A stretch of 64,000 bases of DNA, from positions 1-64,000 of the forward strand of contig DATNDU010000040.1 in NCBI GenBank assembly GCA_035606915.1, read 5' to 3'. The notes below the pieces were generated by a model. It was given only the letters and a program-made list of their open reading frames with translations. It ran no database searches and was not told the DNA's origin. Position 1 is the first letter of the stretch. Every line of letters begins with the position of its first letter. Below are positions 55,964-64,000 of this stretch, one piece after another. Both the position numbers and the translations under genes were made by a program. The DNA comes from Roseiarcus sp035606915. Lineage in GTDB: Bacteria; Pseudomonadota; Alphaproteobacteria; Rhizobiales; Beijerinckiaceae.

Positions 55964-57247
55964 ATGACGCTTCGCCTCGCGATAGAGAACCTGGACCGCC
56001 TGCCCGACGGCGGCCCCGTCAGAATCGAGGTCAAGGGCCGCGGCCTCGACATCGGCCGCGACGCGCATCTCGATTGGACGCTGCCGGACCCCAGCCGCTA
56101 CGTCTCCGGCAAGCATTGCGAGATCCGCTATCGCGACAACGAATATTGGCTGCACGACGTCTCCACCAACGGCACCTTCGTCAACGGCGCGCAATTCCGG
56201 CTCGACGCGCCCTATCGGCTGCGCGACCGCGACCGGCTGTCGATCGGCCCCTATATGGTCGCCGTCTCCATCGAGGGCGGGGCGGCGCAGGCGCCCGGCG
56301 CCGCGCAGGCCTTCGGCGCCGGCGAGGCGGCGGCGGGCGATGTCTGGGGCGCGGTCGGCGATGTCGCGCCGCCGGACAGCCGCGACGCTTATCGCGTGCG
56401 CAACAAGCCGGCGACCTCAGGCGATTTCCTGGATTTCGCCACCGACGCCGGATCGCTTCCCGCCGCAGCGCCGGCCGCGGCGTGGTCGGCGCCGGCGCCC
56501 GCCGCCGACGAGGCCTGGCTCACCGCTTCCGCGCCACCGCCGCCGCCTGCGCCGCCGCCGCCCGATCCCCGCGCATTGCCGATCGTCGAGCGGCCGCGCC
56601 CAATGCGGCCGGCTGAGCCGGGCGCGGTGGCGCCCGCGCCTGCGGCCTCCGAGGCGCGCGCCGACGCGGCGCTGCTGGCCCGCCTCGCCGACGCCGCCGG
56701 CTTGCCAAGAGCGGCGCTCGCCGGTCGCGACGCCGGCGAGGTCGCCGACGAGATCGGCGCCGTGCTGCGGCTGACGGTGCTCAACCTGACCCAGATGGCG
56801 GCGAGCCGGCGGCAGACGAAATCGGCGATCCGCTCGTCGCAGCACACCATGTACCGGCAGAGCGACAACAATCCGCTCAAATTCGCCGCCGATCCCGAGC
56901 ATGCGATGGAGACGATGTTCGGGCCGCCGAACCGCATCCACATGAAGGCCCCGGCGGCGGTGGCCGAGGTGTTCGAGGAATCGAAGGTGCATAATGTGCA
57001 GACCTTCGGCGCCATGCAGCAGGCGCTCGATGCGCTGTTCGAGGATCTGAGCCCCGACCGCATCGAGGCGGCGACGCCGCAGGAGCGCGGCATCGGCGCG
57101 GTGATGGCGTCCCGTAAGGCGAGACTGTGGGACGTCTATGCGGAGCGCTGGAAAGCATTGACCAAGCGGTCGGACGGCCGGCTGAACGAGGCCTTCATGG
57201 CTCTGTTCGCGCAGGCTTACGACCGTTTGAACGACAAGGGCGGCTGA
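55964..57247 (+). CDS. tagH: T6SS FHA-domain protein TagH (ImpI)
   Basis: 427 residues. The FHA phosphothreonine-binding domain (about 1-105) contains RDAHLDWTLPDPSRYVSGKH and WLHDVSTNGTFVNGAQF, with the core Ser-His and Asn residues. A Pro/Ala-rich linker follows, then the TagH C-terminal domain (about 230-427: NPLKFAADPEHAMETMFGPP). In Agrobacterium this Fha protein, phosphorylation-dependent, activates assembly by binding TssL. It is first in the imp-order set; 30 bp separate it from tssK. Confidence 0.9.
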   Translation: MTLRLAIENLDRLPDGGPVRIEVKGRGLDIGRDAHLDWTLPDPSRYVSGKHCEIRYRDNEYWLHDVSTNGTFVNGAQFRLDAPYRLRDRDRLSIGPYMVAVSIEGGAAQAPGAAQAFGAGEAAAGDVWGAVGDVAPPDSRDAYRVRNKPATSGDFLDFATDAGSLPAAAPAAAWSAPAPAADEAWLTASAPPPPPAPPPPDPRALPIVERPRPMRPAEPGAVAPAPAASEARADAALLARLADAAGLPRAALAGRDAGEVADEIGAVLRLTVLNLTQMAASRRQTKSAIRSSQHTMYRQSDNNPLKFAADPEHAMETMFGPPNRIHMKAPAAVAEVFEESKVHNVQTFGAMQQALDALFEDLSPDRIEAATPQERGIGAVMASRKARLWDVYAERWKALTKRSDGRLNEAFMALFAQAYDRLNDKGG

Positions 57248-57277
57248 GGCCGGGCAACAGGCGGGGCGGCGGCGGAC

Positions 57278-58615
57278 ATGTCGTGGAACGCAAAGGTGCA
57301 TTGGAGCGAGGGCCTGTTCTTGCGGCCCCATCACCTGCAACAGGCCGACCGTTATCTCGAAAACGCGCTTGAGAGCCGGACGCGCCATGTCACGCCATAT
57401 CCCTGGGGCTTCGCCTCGCTGGAAATCGACCTCGATCTCGCCCATCAGGGCAAGTTCGCGCTGCGGCGCGCCTCCGGCGTGTTGCCGGACGGCGGCCCGT
57501 TCGATTTCCCCGGCGACGCGCCGGCGCCGGCGCCGATCGACGTGCCGGAATCGGCCGCCGGCCAAGTGATCTGGCTCACCGCGCCGGCGCGTTCGGAAAA
57601 CGTGCGCGAGGTCGGGCCGTTGGCCGCCGAGAGCGCGACGCGCTACCTCATCGGCGCCGAGACGGTGATCGATTCGACCTCGCATCTGCGCATCGAGGAG
57701 GAGATCGAGGTCGCCTATCCCCGGCTCGCCTACGAAATCCGCAAGACGCAGAAGCCGGGCTTCGTCAGCTTAGCCGTCGCCAAGTTGGTCGAGGTGCATG
57801 ACAAGACGCTGGTGTTCGACGAGAAATTCGCCCCGCCGGTGCTCATCGTCGCCGCCTACCCGACGGTCGAGGGTTGGCTCGACCGGGTGATCGGCTGGAT
57901 CGGCGCCAAGCTCGACGAACTCGCCCGCTACGCCAGCGACCCAACCGCCGGCGGCGGCCTGCAAAGCGCCGATTACCTGATGCTGCAAATGCTCAATCGC
58001 GAGAGCCCGGTGCTCGCCCATTTCCGCCGCTCGCGCGCCGTGCATCCGGAGCGGCTGTACGAGGAGTTGCTGCGCATCGCCGGCGAACTGGCGACCTTCG
58101 CCACCGCAGAGCGGCGGGCGCGCGAATACGACCCCTACGTCCACGACGATCTCGAACGCTCGTTCGCGCCGCTGCTGCGCGACATCCAGGATTTCCTCTC
58201 CGCCCAACTCGACCGTCGCGCCATCCGGCTGGAACTCATCGAGCGCGCCGCCAACGCCTATGTCTCGACGATCAAGGACCGCACGCTGTTCCGCAACGCC
58301 ACCTTCATTCTGGAAGTCTCCGCGCGGCGGCCGTTGGCTGAGATCCAGTCGAGCCTGCCGGCCTATCTGAAGGTCGGCCCCAACACCAAGATGAACGAGA
58401 TCGTCCACGCGCATCTGCCGGGCGTGCCGCTGGTGCATCTGCCGACGCCGCCGCCGCAAATCCGCGCCATCACCGATCACGTCTATTTCTATCTCGACCG
58501 CACTTCGCCGCTGTGGCCGGAGTTCAGCGTCGCCAGCGCCGTCGGGATGCATTTTGCCGGCGACTGGCCGGAGTTGCAGCTCGAATTCTGGGCGATTCGG
58601 GAAGGCCGGCGATGA
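57278..58615 (+). CDS. tssK: T6SS baseplate protein TssK
   Basis: 445-residue cytoplasmic baseplate trimer subunit that connects to the TssLM membrane complex. The family start WNAKVHWSEGLFLRPHHLQQ is exact, and YLKVGPNTKMNEIVHAHLPG plus FYLDRTSPLWPEF are conserved C-terminal blocks. The stop overlaps the tssL ATG by 4 bp (ATGA), indicating coupled translation. Confidence 0.96.
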   Translation: MSWNAKVHWSEGLFLRPHHLQQADRYLENALESRTRHVTPYPWGFASLEIDLDLAHQGKFALRRASGVLPDGGPFDFPGDAPAPAPIDVPESAAGQVIWLTAPARSENVREVGPLAAESATRYLIGAETVIDSTSHLRIEEEIEVAYPRLAYEIRKTQKPGFVSLAVAKLVEVHDKTLVFDEKFAPPVLIVAAYPTVEGWLDRVIGWIGAKLDELARYASDPTAGGGLQSADYLMLQMLNRESPVLAHFRRSRAVHPERLYEELLRIAGELATFATAERRAREYDPYVHDDLERSFAPLLRDIQDFLSAQLDRRAIRLELIERAANAYVSTIKDRTLFRNATFILEVSARRPLAEIQSSLPAYLKVGPNTKMNEIVHAHLPGVPLVHLPTPPPQIRAITDHVYFYLDRTSPLWPEFSVASAVGMHFAGDWPELQLEFWAIREGRR

Positions 58616-60138
58616 GCGACGGCGACGACCCGTTCGCCCGGCGCGACCGGACGATCATTCGCCCCAATCCCGGCGGCCGGCTGCCGCCGGCGCCGCCGCC
58701 AGGGGCGCCCGCGCCGCCTCCGCCGCCTTATACGCCGCCGCCCTCCTACCCGCCCGCGCAGGGCGGCGCGCCGCCGGCCTCGCGGCCGGTGTCGTCGGTC
58801 AGCTATCCCGCGCAGGCGCCGCCGGCGGCCGAGGGCGACGCCTGGATGGTTGGGCGCGTCGTCAACCCGTATCTGCCGCAGAACGCCGCGCCGCCGCCGC
58901 TGACCCCGGCGCCGGCCTCGCCGCATGTCGCGGTCGATCTGGAGATGGTCGCCGACAATCCGCTGATGCGCGCGGCGGCCTCGTTGCTGCTGGCGCTCGG
59001 GCGGCTGCGCGCCTCGCTGTCGCGCGCCGGCGCCGGGCCGCTGATGGATCAGGTGGCGCAGGCGATCGAGGCGTTCGAGCGCGACGCGCGCGCCGCCGGC
59101 GCGCCGGCCGATCAGGTGCAGGTGGCCAAATACGCGCTCGCCGCCACCGCCGACGACATCGTGCAGAACCTGCCGACCGAGGATCGCCATATCTGGACGC
59201 GCTACTCGATGCTGGTGCGTTTCTTCGGCGAGCGCACCGGCGGCGTCAAATTCTTCCAGGAACTCGACCGCGCCAAGCAGAACCCGGCCGTCAACCTCGG
59301 CCTGTTGGAACTCATGCACGCTTGTCTGAGCCTCGGCTTCGAGGGCGTCTATCGCGCCGCCGGCGGCATGGGCGCCTTGCAGGGGCTGCGCCGCGATCTC
59401 TACGAGACCATCCGCCGCAATGCGCCGAAGACCATCGAGGATCTATCGCCGCATTGGCGCGGGCAGACGATCGGGCTCGCCGGCAGCCGGCTGCAAATCC
59501 CGGTCTGGGCGGTCGCTGCCGCCGCCGGCCTGCTGCTGCTCGGCGTCTATCTGTATCTGCGCTTTCTGCTCAGCGGTCAGGCCGAGGCGCTGGCGCTGAG
59601 GATGGCGGCGCTCTATCCCAACACCGATATTCAACTGGCGCGCGAGGTCGCGGCGCCGGCGCCGCCGGCGCCCAAGCTCGAAATCGCGCCGCAACTCATC
59701 TGCATCAAGCGCGCGCTGGCGCCGGAGATCATGGCCGGCAAGGTCAGCGCCGAGCAGACGCCCTCGACGATCTTCGTGCGCGTCGGCAGCGTCGTATTGT
59801 TCCCCTCCGGCGGCGCCAGCGCCAATTCCGCCTTCGCGCCGATCGCCAGGAAGATCGCCGGCGCGCTCAATAAACAGCCGGGCGAGATCACCGTCACCGG
59901 CTACACCGACGGCGACCCCATTCATACGTTGCAGTTTCCCTCCAATTTCGAATTGTCGGAAGCGCGCGCCAAATCGGCGGCGGGGCTTTTGAGGACGGCG
60001 CTGAGCGACCCGAAGCGGCTCGCCATCAAGGGCAAGGGCGCCGCCGATCCCGTCGCGCCCAACGATGTCGAGGCCAACAAGGCGAAGAACCGGCGCGTCG
60101 AATTCTCGATCCCGCGCGACGACAGCCAGGGATGCTAA
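58612..60138 (+). CDS. tssL: T6SS membrane protein TssL (DotU/IcmH) with OmpA-like domain
   Basis: 508 residues. The N-terminal 110 residues are Pro/Ala-rich. The DotU domain (about 115-290) has NPLMRAAASLLLALGRLR and AATADDIVQNLP...RYSMLVRFFGERTGG. One span (about 298-320, VWAVAAAAGLLLLGVYLYLR) leads to a periplasmic OmpA domain (about 380-505: TVTGYTDGDPI, NFELSEARAKSAAGLL, NRRVEFSI) for peptidoglycan binding. The start overlaps tssK. It is followed by the 106-bp palindromic element before tssM. Confidence 0.95.
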   Translation: MSDGDDPFARRDRTIIRPNPGGRLPPAPPPGAPAPPPPPYTPPPSYPPAQGGAPPASRPVSSVSYPAQAPPAAEGDAWMVGRVVNPYLPQNAAPPPLTPAPASPHVAVDLEMVADNPLMRAAASLLLALGRLRASLSRAGAGPLMDQVAQAIEAFERDARAAGAPADQVQVAKYALAATADDIVQNLPTEDRHIWTRYSMLVRFFGERTGGVKFFQELDRAKQNPAVNLGLLELMHACLSLGFEGVYRAAGGMGALQGLRRDLYETIRRNAPKTIEDLSPHWRGQTIGLAGSRLQIPVWAVAAAAGLLLLGVYLYLRFLLSGQAEALALRMAALYPNTDIQLAREVAAPAPPAPKLEIAPQLICIKRALAPEIMAGKVSAEQTPSTIFVRVGSVVLFPSGGASANSAFAPIARKIAGALNKQPGEITVTGYTDGDPIHTLQFPSNFELSEARAKSAAGLLRTALSDPKRLAIKGKGAADPVAPNDVEANKAKNRRVEFSIPRDDSQGC

Positions 60139-60163
60139 AATCATGACCTGGATCTTTTGGAGC

Positions 60164-60269
60164 CGTCATTGCGAGCGAAGCGAAGCAATCCACGGTTCGG
60201 CGCGGACGTCGTATCCTGTTGATAGACGATCTCTCGAAGATGGATTGCTTCGCTTCGCTCGCAATGACG
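60164..60269. repeat. Interspersed palindromic element, perfect 29-bp arms (copy 2)
   Basis: Left arm 60164-60192 and right arm 60241-60269 are identical when reversed (29 of 29). The 48-bp centre differs from that of the copy at 6936-7041, but the total length is the same. It lies between tssL and tssM and would form a very stable hairpin in the operon mRNA. A bases-60143 ATGACCTGG... that mimics the real tssM start precedes it. Confidence 0.92.
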
Positions 60270-60315
60270 GTAGAGTGCTCGACAATTCCGTCAAATCGCA
60301 GAAGGCTCTGGCGTC

Positions 60316-63300
60316 ATGACCTGGGCGTTCTGGCTGTGGATCGCTTTGAGCGTGCTCGGCGCCGTCCTGTTGGCGTTGCTGATCTGGTTCGGCGGTCCGC
60401 TGATCTCGGTTGCCGATTATACGCCGCTGGATGGGACCGGCGTGCGGCTGACGATCATCCTGGTTGTCTTCCTGATCGTCGGCGCGGTGATCGCGTGGCG
60501 CGTCGTCAAGCGCCTGCGCGCCGCCGCCGCGCTCGAAAAGGCGATGACGGAGGCCGCCCAAGAGGACAGCGACGCGCCGATTCTCAAGCAGAAGATGGAG
60601 GACGCGCTCCACACCCTGCGCGACAGCAAGTCCGGCGGCGCGGCGCTCTACGATCTGCCGTGGTATGTCATCATCGGCCCGCCCGGCGCCGGCAAGACCA
60701 CGGCGCTGGTCAATTCGGGCCTGCGCTTTCCGCTCGCCGTCGGCGGCCCGAAGGCGGTGGCGGGCATCGGCGGCACGCGCTATTGCGATTGGTGGTTCAC
60801 CGATCAGGCGCTGCTGATCGACACCGCCGGGCGCTACACGACGCAGGATTCCGACGCCAAGGCCGACAAGCGCAGTTGGCTCGCCTTCCTCGATCTGTTG
60901 CGCCGCAACCGGCCGCGCCAGCCGATCAACGGCGTGCTGGTGGCGATCTCGATCGCCGATCTGCTGACGCTGTCGGCGCAGGAAATCTCCGGCCACGCCG
61001 ACGCCATCCGCCGCCGCCTCGACGAATTGCACGAGCACCTGCGCATCAGCTTTCCAGTCTACGCCGTGTTCACCAAGATGGACCTGATCTCCGGCTTCAC
61101 GCCGTATTTCGCCGATCTCGACGAGGCCGGCCGCAATGTCGTCTGGGGCGCGACCTTCCAGACCGCGAGCAAGACCGCCAATACGGTCACGCAGGTCGGC
61201 GAGGAGTTCGACCTGCTGGTCAAGCGCATCTTCGAGCGCATGCCGGAACGTTTGCAGGAGGAGCCCGACCCGCGCGCTCGCGTCACGCTGTTCGGCATGC
61301 CGGCGCAGCTCACCGCGATCCGCAAGCCGATCGTCGAATTCCTCAACCGCGTGTTCGAGCCGACGCGCTATCAGACGACGGCGGCGTTGCGCGGCTTCTA
61401 TTTCACCTCCGGCACGCAGGAGGGCACGCCGCTTGACGCCGTCATCGGCGCGCTGCAACGCAGCTACGGCGTCGAGAGCTATGGCGCGGCGGCCCATTCC
61501 GGCCTCGGCAAGAGCTATTTCCTGCACGACCTGATGACCAAGGTGATCTTCGCCGAGGCCGGCTGGGTGTCGGTCAATCTGGCGGCGGTGCGCCGCGCCT
61601 TCGCCGTCCGGGGCGCCGCGTTCGCCGCCATCGGGCTGGCGATGGCGGGCGTGCTGGGGCTGTGGTGGGTGAGCTTCGGCGCCAACACCAGCCTCATCAA
61701 GGCGACCGCCGCCGGCTTCGACAATTACGCCCTCGCCGCCGCCCCGCTCATCAAGCAGACGACGATCAACGATCCCGACGTGCGCCCGGTCTATGAGTTG
61801 ATCGGCGCGCTGCCGCCGCTGCCCTATGGCTACGCCCATCGCGACAAGGCGACGCCGCTGAAGGACACCTTCGGCCTCAGCGAGCGCCCCCGCGTCCAGG
61901 ACGCCTCGATCACCGCCTATCAGGAAGCGCTGGAGCGGCTGATGCGGCCGCGCCTCATCCTGTCGCTCGAACAGCAGATCCAGAAGAACATCAACGACCC
62001 CACCTATCTCTACGAGGCGCTGAAGGTCTATCGGATGCTGGGCGGCAACGCGCCGTTCGTCGACAAGGAGCTGATCCTCGACTGGTTCACGCATGAGTGG
62101 GAGGAGCGCGTATTCCCCGGCGCGCCCTACGCTCAGGGGCGGGCGCTGCTGCGCGCGCATCTTGAGGCGATGCTCGACATGGACACCGGGGCCAAGCCGA
62201 AAGTGTCGCTCAACGGCCCGCTCATTGCAGAGGCGCAGGCGACGCTGGCGCGGCTGCCGGTCGCCCAGCGCGCCTATGCGCTGCTGAAGAGCCAGGCGCG
62301 CAACGCCATGCTTGAGGACTGGGTCGCCTCGCAGCGCGGCGGCCCCGATATGGCGCTGGTGTTCGAGGCGGCCAACGGGGCGAGCCTCGACACCGTGCGC
62401 GTGCCCGGCTTCTTCACCTATAACGGCTTCTACAAGGGCCTCATCGACCATATGCCGACCATCGCCGGCGCGCTCGCCAAGGACACTTGGGTGCTCGGCG
62501 CCTCCGGCCAGCAATCGGCGGTGCAGACGCAGTACGACCGGCTGTTTCCCGACATCCTCGATCTCTATCGCAACGATTTCATCGCCGCCTGGAACGCGGC
62601 GATCACCAATCTGGCGCTGCGCCCGCTGCTCGCCGACCGGCCGAAATATCTGGCGTTGAGCGCGGCCTCGGCGCCGACCTCGCCAATCAAGCAGATCTTC
62701 GAATCGATCCGCACCGAGACGGCGCTGACCCGCGAGCGCGCCGCGCCGCCGGCGGCGGCTCAGCCGAGCGAGGCGCAGTCCGACGCGCTGAAGCTCGCCA
62801 AACGCAAGGCGATGCAACGGCTCTCCGCGGAAGCGCAGGAGGCGGTCGAAATCGCGCTCAAAGCGCAGCGCCGCGCCGGCGAGGCCGCCCCCGATACGCC
62901 GGGGGCCTCGATCGAGGCCTATTTCAAGCCGATCCAACTGCTGGTCGACGGCGACGCCGGCTCGCGGCCGATCGATGCCTTGCTGGCCAATCTCAACGAA
63001 CTCTACCGCCAGCTCACCCTGGCGGCGAGCAATCCCGCGCAGTCGAAGCGGGCGCTGGAGCAGGTCGAGGTCGAGGTGGCGAGCCTGCGCTCCAACGTGA
63101 CGCGGCTGCCGCAGCCGCTCGCCGGCATGATGGCGAAGGTGGCGCGCGATGCGGCGGGCGACGCCAGCAACCGCACCGTCGCGCAACTCACCGATCAGAT
63201 GGCGCAGGAGGTGACGGCGCCGTGCCAGCGGGTCGTCAGCAACCGCTACCCGTTCTCGCGCAGCGAACGGGATGCGCCGCTCGCCGATTTCGCCCGCATC

Positions 63301-63873
63301 TTCGCGCCCAACGGCGTCATCGACAAATTCTTCTCCGCCAATCTCGCCGCGCTGGCCAACACCGGCTCCAGGACTTGGAGTTGGCGCAGCGGCTCCAACA
63401 TCACCAGGCCGCTGTCGGTGACGACGTTGCGCCGCTTCCAGCAGGCAGCCGAGATTCGCGACACCTTCTTCCCGACCGGCGGCACGCAGCCCAACCTAAG
63501 CTTCACCGTCAAGCCGCTGACGCTGAGCGGCGAGGCGCAGACGGCGACGCTGGCCGTCAACGGCGCCAATGTCGTCGCCCAGCAAGGCAGCGCCGCGCCG
63601 GGGGCGCTGCAATGGCCGGGCTCGGGGGCGGGCGCGGCCTCGATCACCATGGCGCCCGACATGCCGGATCGTAAATCGACGCTTGAGCGCAGCGGCGCCT
63701 GGGCGTTCTTCCGCCTCGTCGACGCCGGCGCGATGATCCAGCGTGGCTCCGCGGTCAATGTCAGCTTCATCGTCGGCGGACGCGAGGCGTCGTTCGAGTT
63801 CACCTCCGGCTCGCTCAACAATCCCCTGAGTTTAAGCGCGTTGCGTCATTTCGAGTGTCCCAACGGTCTGTGA
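60316..63873 (+). CDS. tssM: T6SS membrane-complex ATPase-like protein TssM (IcmF)
   Basis: 1185 residues. Two spans at the N-terminus (about 5-27, 45-62) are followed by a cytoplasmic NTPase domain with Walker A GPPGAGKTT (121-129) and the DTAGRY motif; a third span (about 430-452) precedes the long periplasmic part that ends in the IcmF C-terminal region contacting TssJ. Length is normal. It forms the TssJLM trans-envelope core with TssL. The start ATGA overlaps the end of a repeat-derived open frame, and the ribosome site is weak. tssJ is not in the window. Confidence 0.96.
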   Translation: MTWAFWLWIALSVLGAVLLALLIWFGGPLISVADYTPLDGTGVRLTIILVVFLIVGAVIAWRVVKRLRAAAALEKAMTEAAQEDSDAPILKQKMEDALHTLRDSKSGGAALYDLPWYVIIGPPGAGKTTALVNSGLRFPLAVGGPKAVAGIGGTRYCDWWFTDQALLIDTAGRYTTQDSDAKADKRSWLAFLDLLRRNRPRQPINGVLVAISIADLLTLSAQEISGHADAIRRRLDELHEHLRISFPVYAVFTKMDLISGFTPYFADLDEAGRNVVWGATFQTASKTANTVTQVGEEFDLLVKRIFERMPERLQEEPDPRARVTLFGMPAQLTAIRKPIVEFLNRVFEPTRYQTTAALRGFYFTSGTQEGTPLDAVIGALQRSYGVESYGAAAHSGLGKSYFLHDLMTKVIFAEAGWVSVNLAAVRRAFAVRGAAFAAIGLAMAGVLGLWWVSFGANTSLIKATAAGFDNYALAAAPLIKQTTINDPDVRPVYELIGALPPLPYGYAHRDKATPLKDTFGLSERPRVQDASITAYQEALERLMRPRLILSLEQQIQKNINDPTYLYEALKVYRMLGGNAPFVDKELILDWFTHEWEERVFPGAPYAQGRALLRAHLEAMLDMDTGAKPKVSLNGPLIAEAQATLARLPVAQRAYALLKSQARNAMLEDWVASQRGGPDMALVFEAANGASLDTVRVPGFFTYNGFYKGLIDHMPTIAGALAKDTWVLGASGQQSAVQTQYDRLFPDILDLYRNDFIAAWNAAITNLALRPLLADRPKYLALSAASAPTSPIKQIFESIRTETALTRERAAPPAAAQPSEAQSDALKLAKRKAMQRLSAEAQEAVEIALKAQRRAGEAAPDTPGASIEAYFKPIQLLVDGDAGSRPIDALLANLNELYRQLTLAASNPAQSKRALEQVEVEVASLRSNVTRLPQPLAGMMAKVARDAAGDASNRTVAQLTDQMAQEVTAPCQRVVSNRYPFSRSERDAPLADFARIFAPNGVIDKFFSANLAALANTGSRTWSWRSGSNITRPLSVTTLRRFQQAAEIRDTFFPTGGTQPNLSFTVKPLTLSGEAQTATLAVNGANVVAQQGSAAPGALQWPGSGAGAASITMAPDMPDRKSTLERSGAWAFFRLVDAGAMIQRGSAVNVSFIVGGREASFEFTSGSLNNPLSLSALRHFECPNGL

Positions 63874-63882
63874 GAGGCGCTG

Positions 63883-64000
63883 ATGCCTGCGGGGTTCTTC
63901 GGCAAGCTGCCGGCCAAGCGCGATTTCGTCGCCTATCAGGCGTCGCGCCCGTTCCTCGATCTTTGGGAGCCGTGGTTGCAGGCGAGCCTGGCCACCTCGC
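63883..64000 (+). CDS. tagF: T6SS accessory protein TagF (ImpM), cut by window edge
   Basis: Only the first 39 codons are visible: AGFFGKLPAKRDFVAYQASR and LDLWEPWLQASLA are the TagF N-terminal signature. TagF is a post-translational repressor of T6SS assembly, often acting against Fha/TagH; in Agrobacterium it is fused to the phosphatase PppA. It starts 9 bp after tssM, in the imp order. Confidence 0.85.
   Translation, partial: MPAGFFGKLPAKRDFVAYQASRPFLDLWEPWLQASLATS

Noticed and set aside
60143..60319. 58-codon frame starting MTWIFW as an independent gene
   Set aside because: Most of it is the translated palindromic element (RHCERSEAIH is a hallmark of that repeat). It is reported as a finding about insertion or coupling, not as a protein of its own.
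60166..63186. Very long open frame (about 1000 codons) antisense to tssM
   Set aside because: It is the GC-rich shadow of tssM: Arg/Gly/Ala-rich, no family resemblance, no ribosome site, and its start lies inside the repeat element.

Overview
The window is high-G+C DNA from an alphaproteobacterium, most likely of the order Hyphomicrobiales (Rhizobiales). Supporting signs are the single rpsL-rpsG-fusA-tuf-S10-spc run, an LdtR-type MarR regulator beside a DUF6163 membrane protein, a DUF1127 protein divergent from a MocR-type regulator, and interspersed palindromic repeats built on GCGAGCGAAGCGAAGC. Genus cannot be fixed from the sequence alone. No rRNA, tRNA, CRISPR array, transposase or prophage gene was seen.

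Region 1 (1-22.9 kb) is a catabolic and uptake region. It starts with the end of an idonate-dehydrogenase-like gene and a ChaC-like gamma-glutamylcyclotransferase. Next is an enamidase-like amidohydrolase, convergent with a long minus-strand operon: 6-hydroxynicotinate-reductase-like protein, UPF0280 (ApbE-like), two tandem DUF1185 proteins, a branched-chain-type ABC transporter (LivK, fused LivHM, LivG, LivF) and a MarR regulator resembling NicR/BpsR. A second minus-strand operon holds a urea/amide-type ABC transporter (binding protein, LivH, LivM, LivG, LivF) plus an amidase, followed by an AraC-family regulator. A third holds an amidase, an acetamidase/formamidase and an SDR. Hnr and Ena are consecutive steps of reductive nicotinate breakdown, and both promoters carry a TTTGN4CAAA palindrome. 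The region therefore reads as an import, deamidation, ring-reduction and ring-opening system for a nicotinate-like N-heterocycle or cyclic amide.

Region 2 (23-27 kb) holds a small unknown protein, a UDP-glucuronate-4-epimerase-like enzyme, a MocR-type regulator divergent from a DUF1127 protein, and LdtR with its own terminator.

Region 3 (27.2-45.1 kb, minus strand) is the translation super-operon from rpsL to secY-adk. It continues with 4-bp overlaps into an enoyl-CoA hydratase/3-hydroxyisobutyryl-CoA hydrolase-like gene and DUF6163. The usual rpsM-rpsK-rpoA-rplQ block is not there. A good promoter lies about 285 bp upstream of rpsL.

Region 4 (45.1-54.9 kb) is mixed metabolism and envelope: a solo PAS-like protein, a Spy/CpxP-like protein with a Met/His tail, an HpcH/HpaI aldolase, a fatty acid desaturase, the biotin-carrying propionyl-CoA carboxylase subunit, a GT87 membrane glycosyltransferase, two tandem DUF4864 exported proteins and a Gfo/Idh/MocA oxidoreductase.

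Region 5 (55.0-64 kb, plus strand) is the start of a type VI secretion cluster in the Agrobacterium imp order: tagH (impI), tssK, tssL with an OmpA domain, tssM and the first codons of tagF. It is preceded by a membrane-anchored Tlde1/DUF2778 L,D-transpeptidase-like protein. A 106-bp element with perfect 29-bp inverted repeats sits between tssL and tssM.
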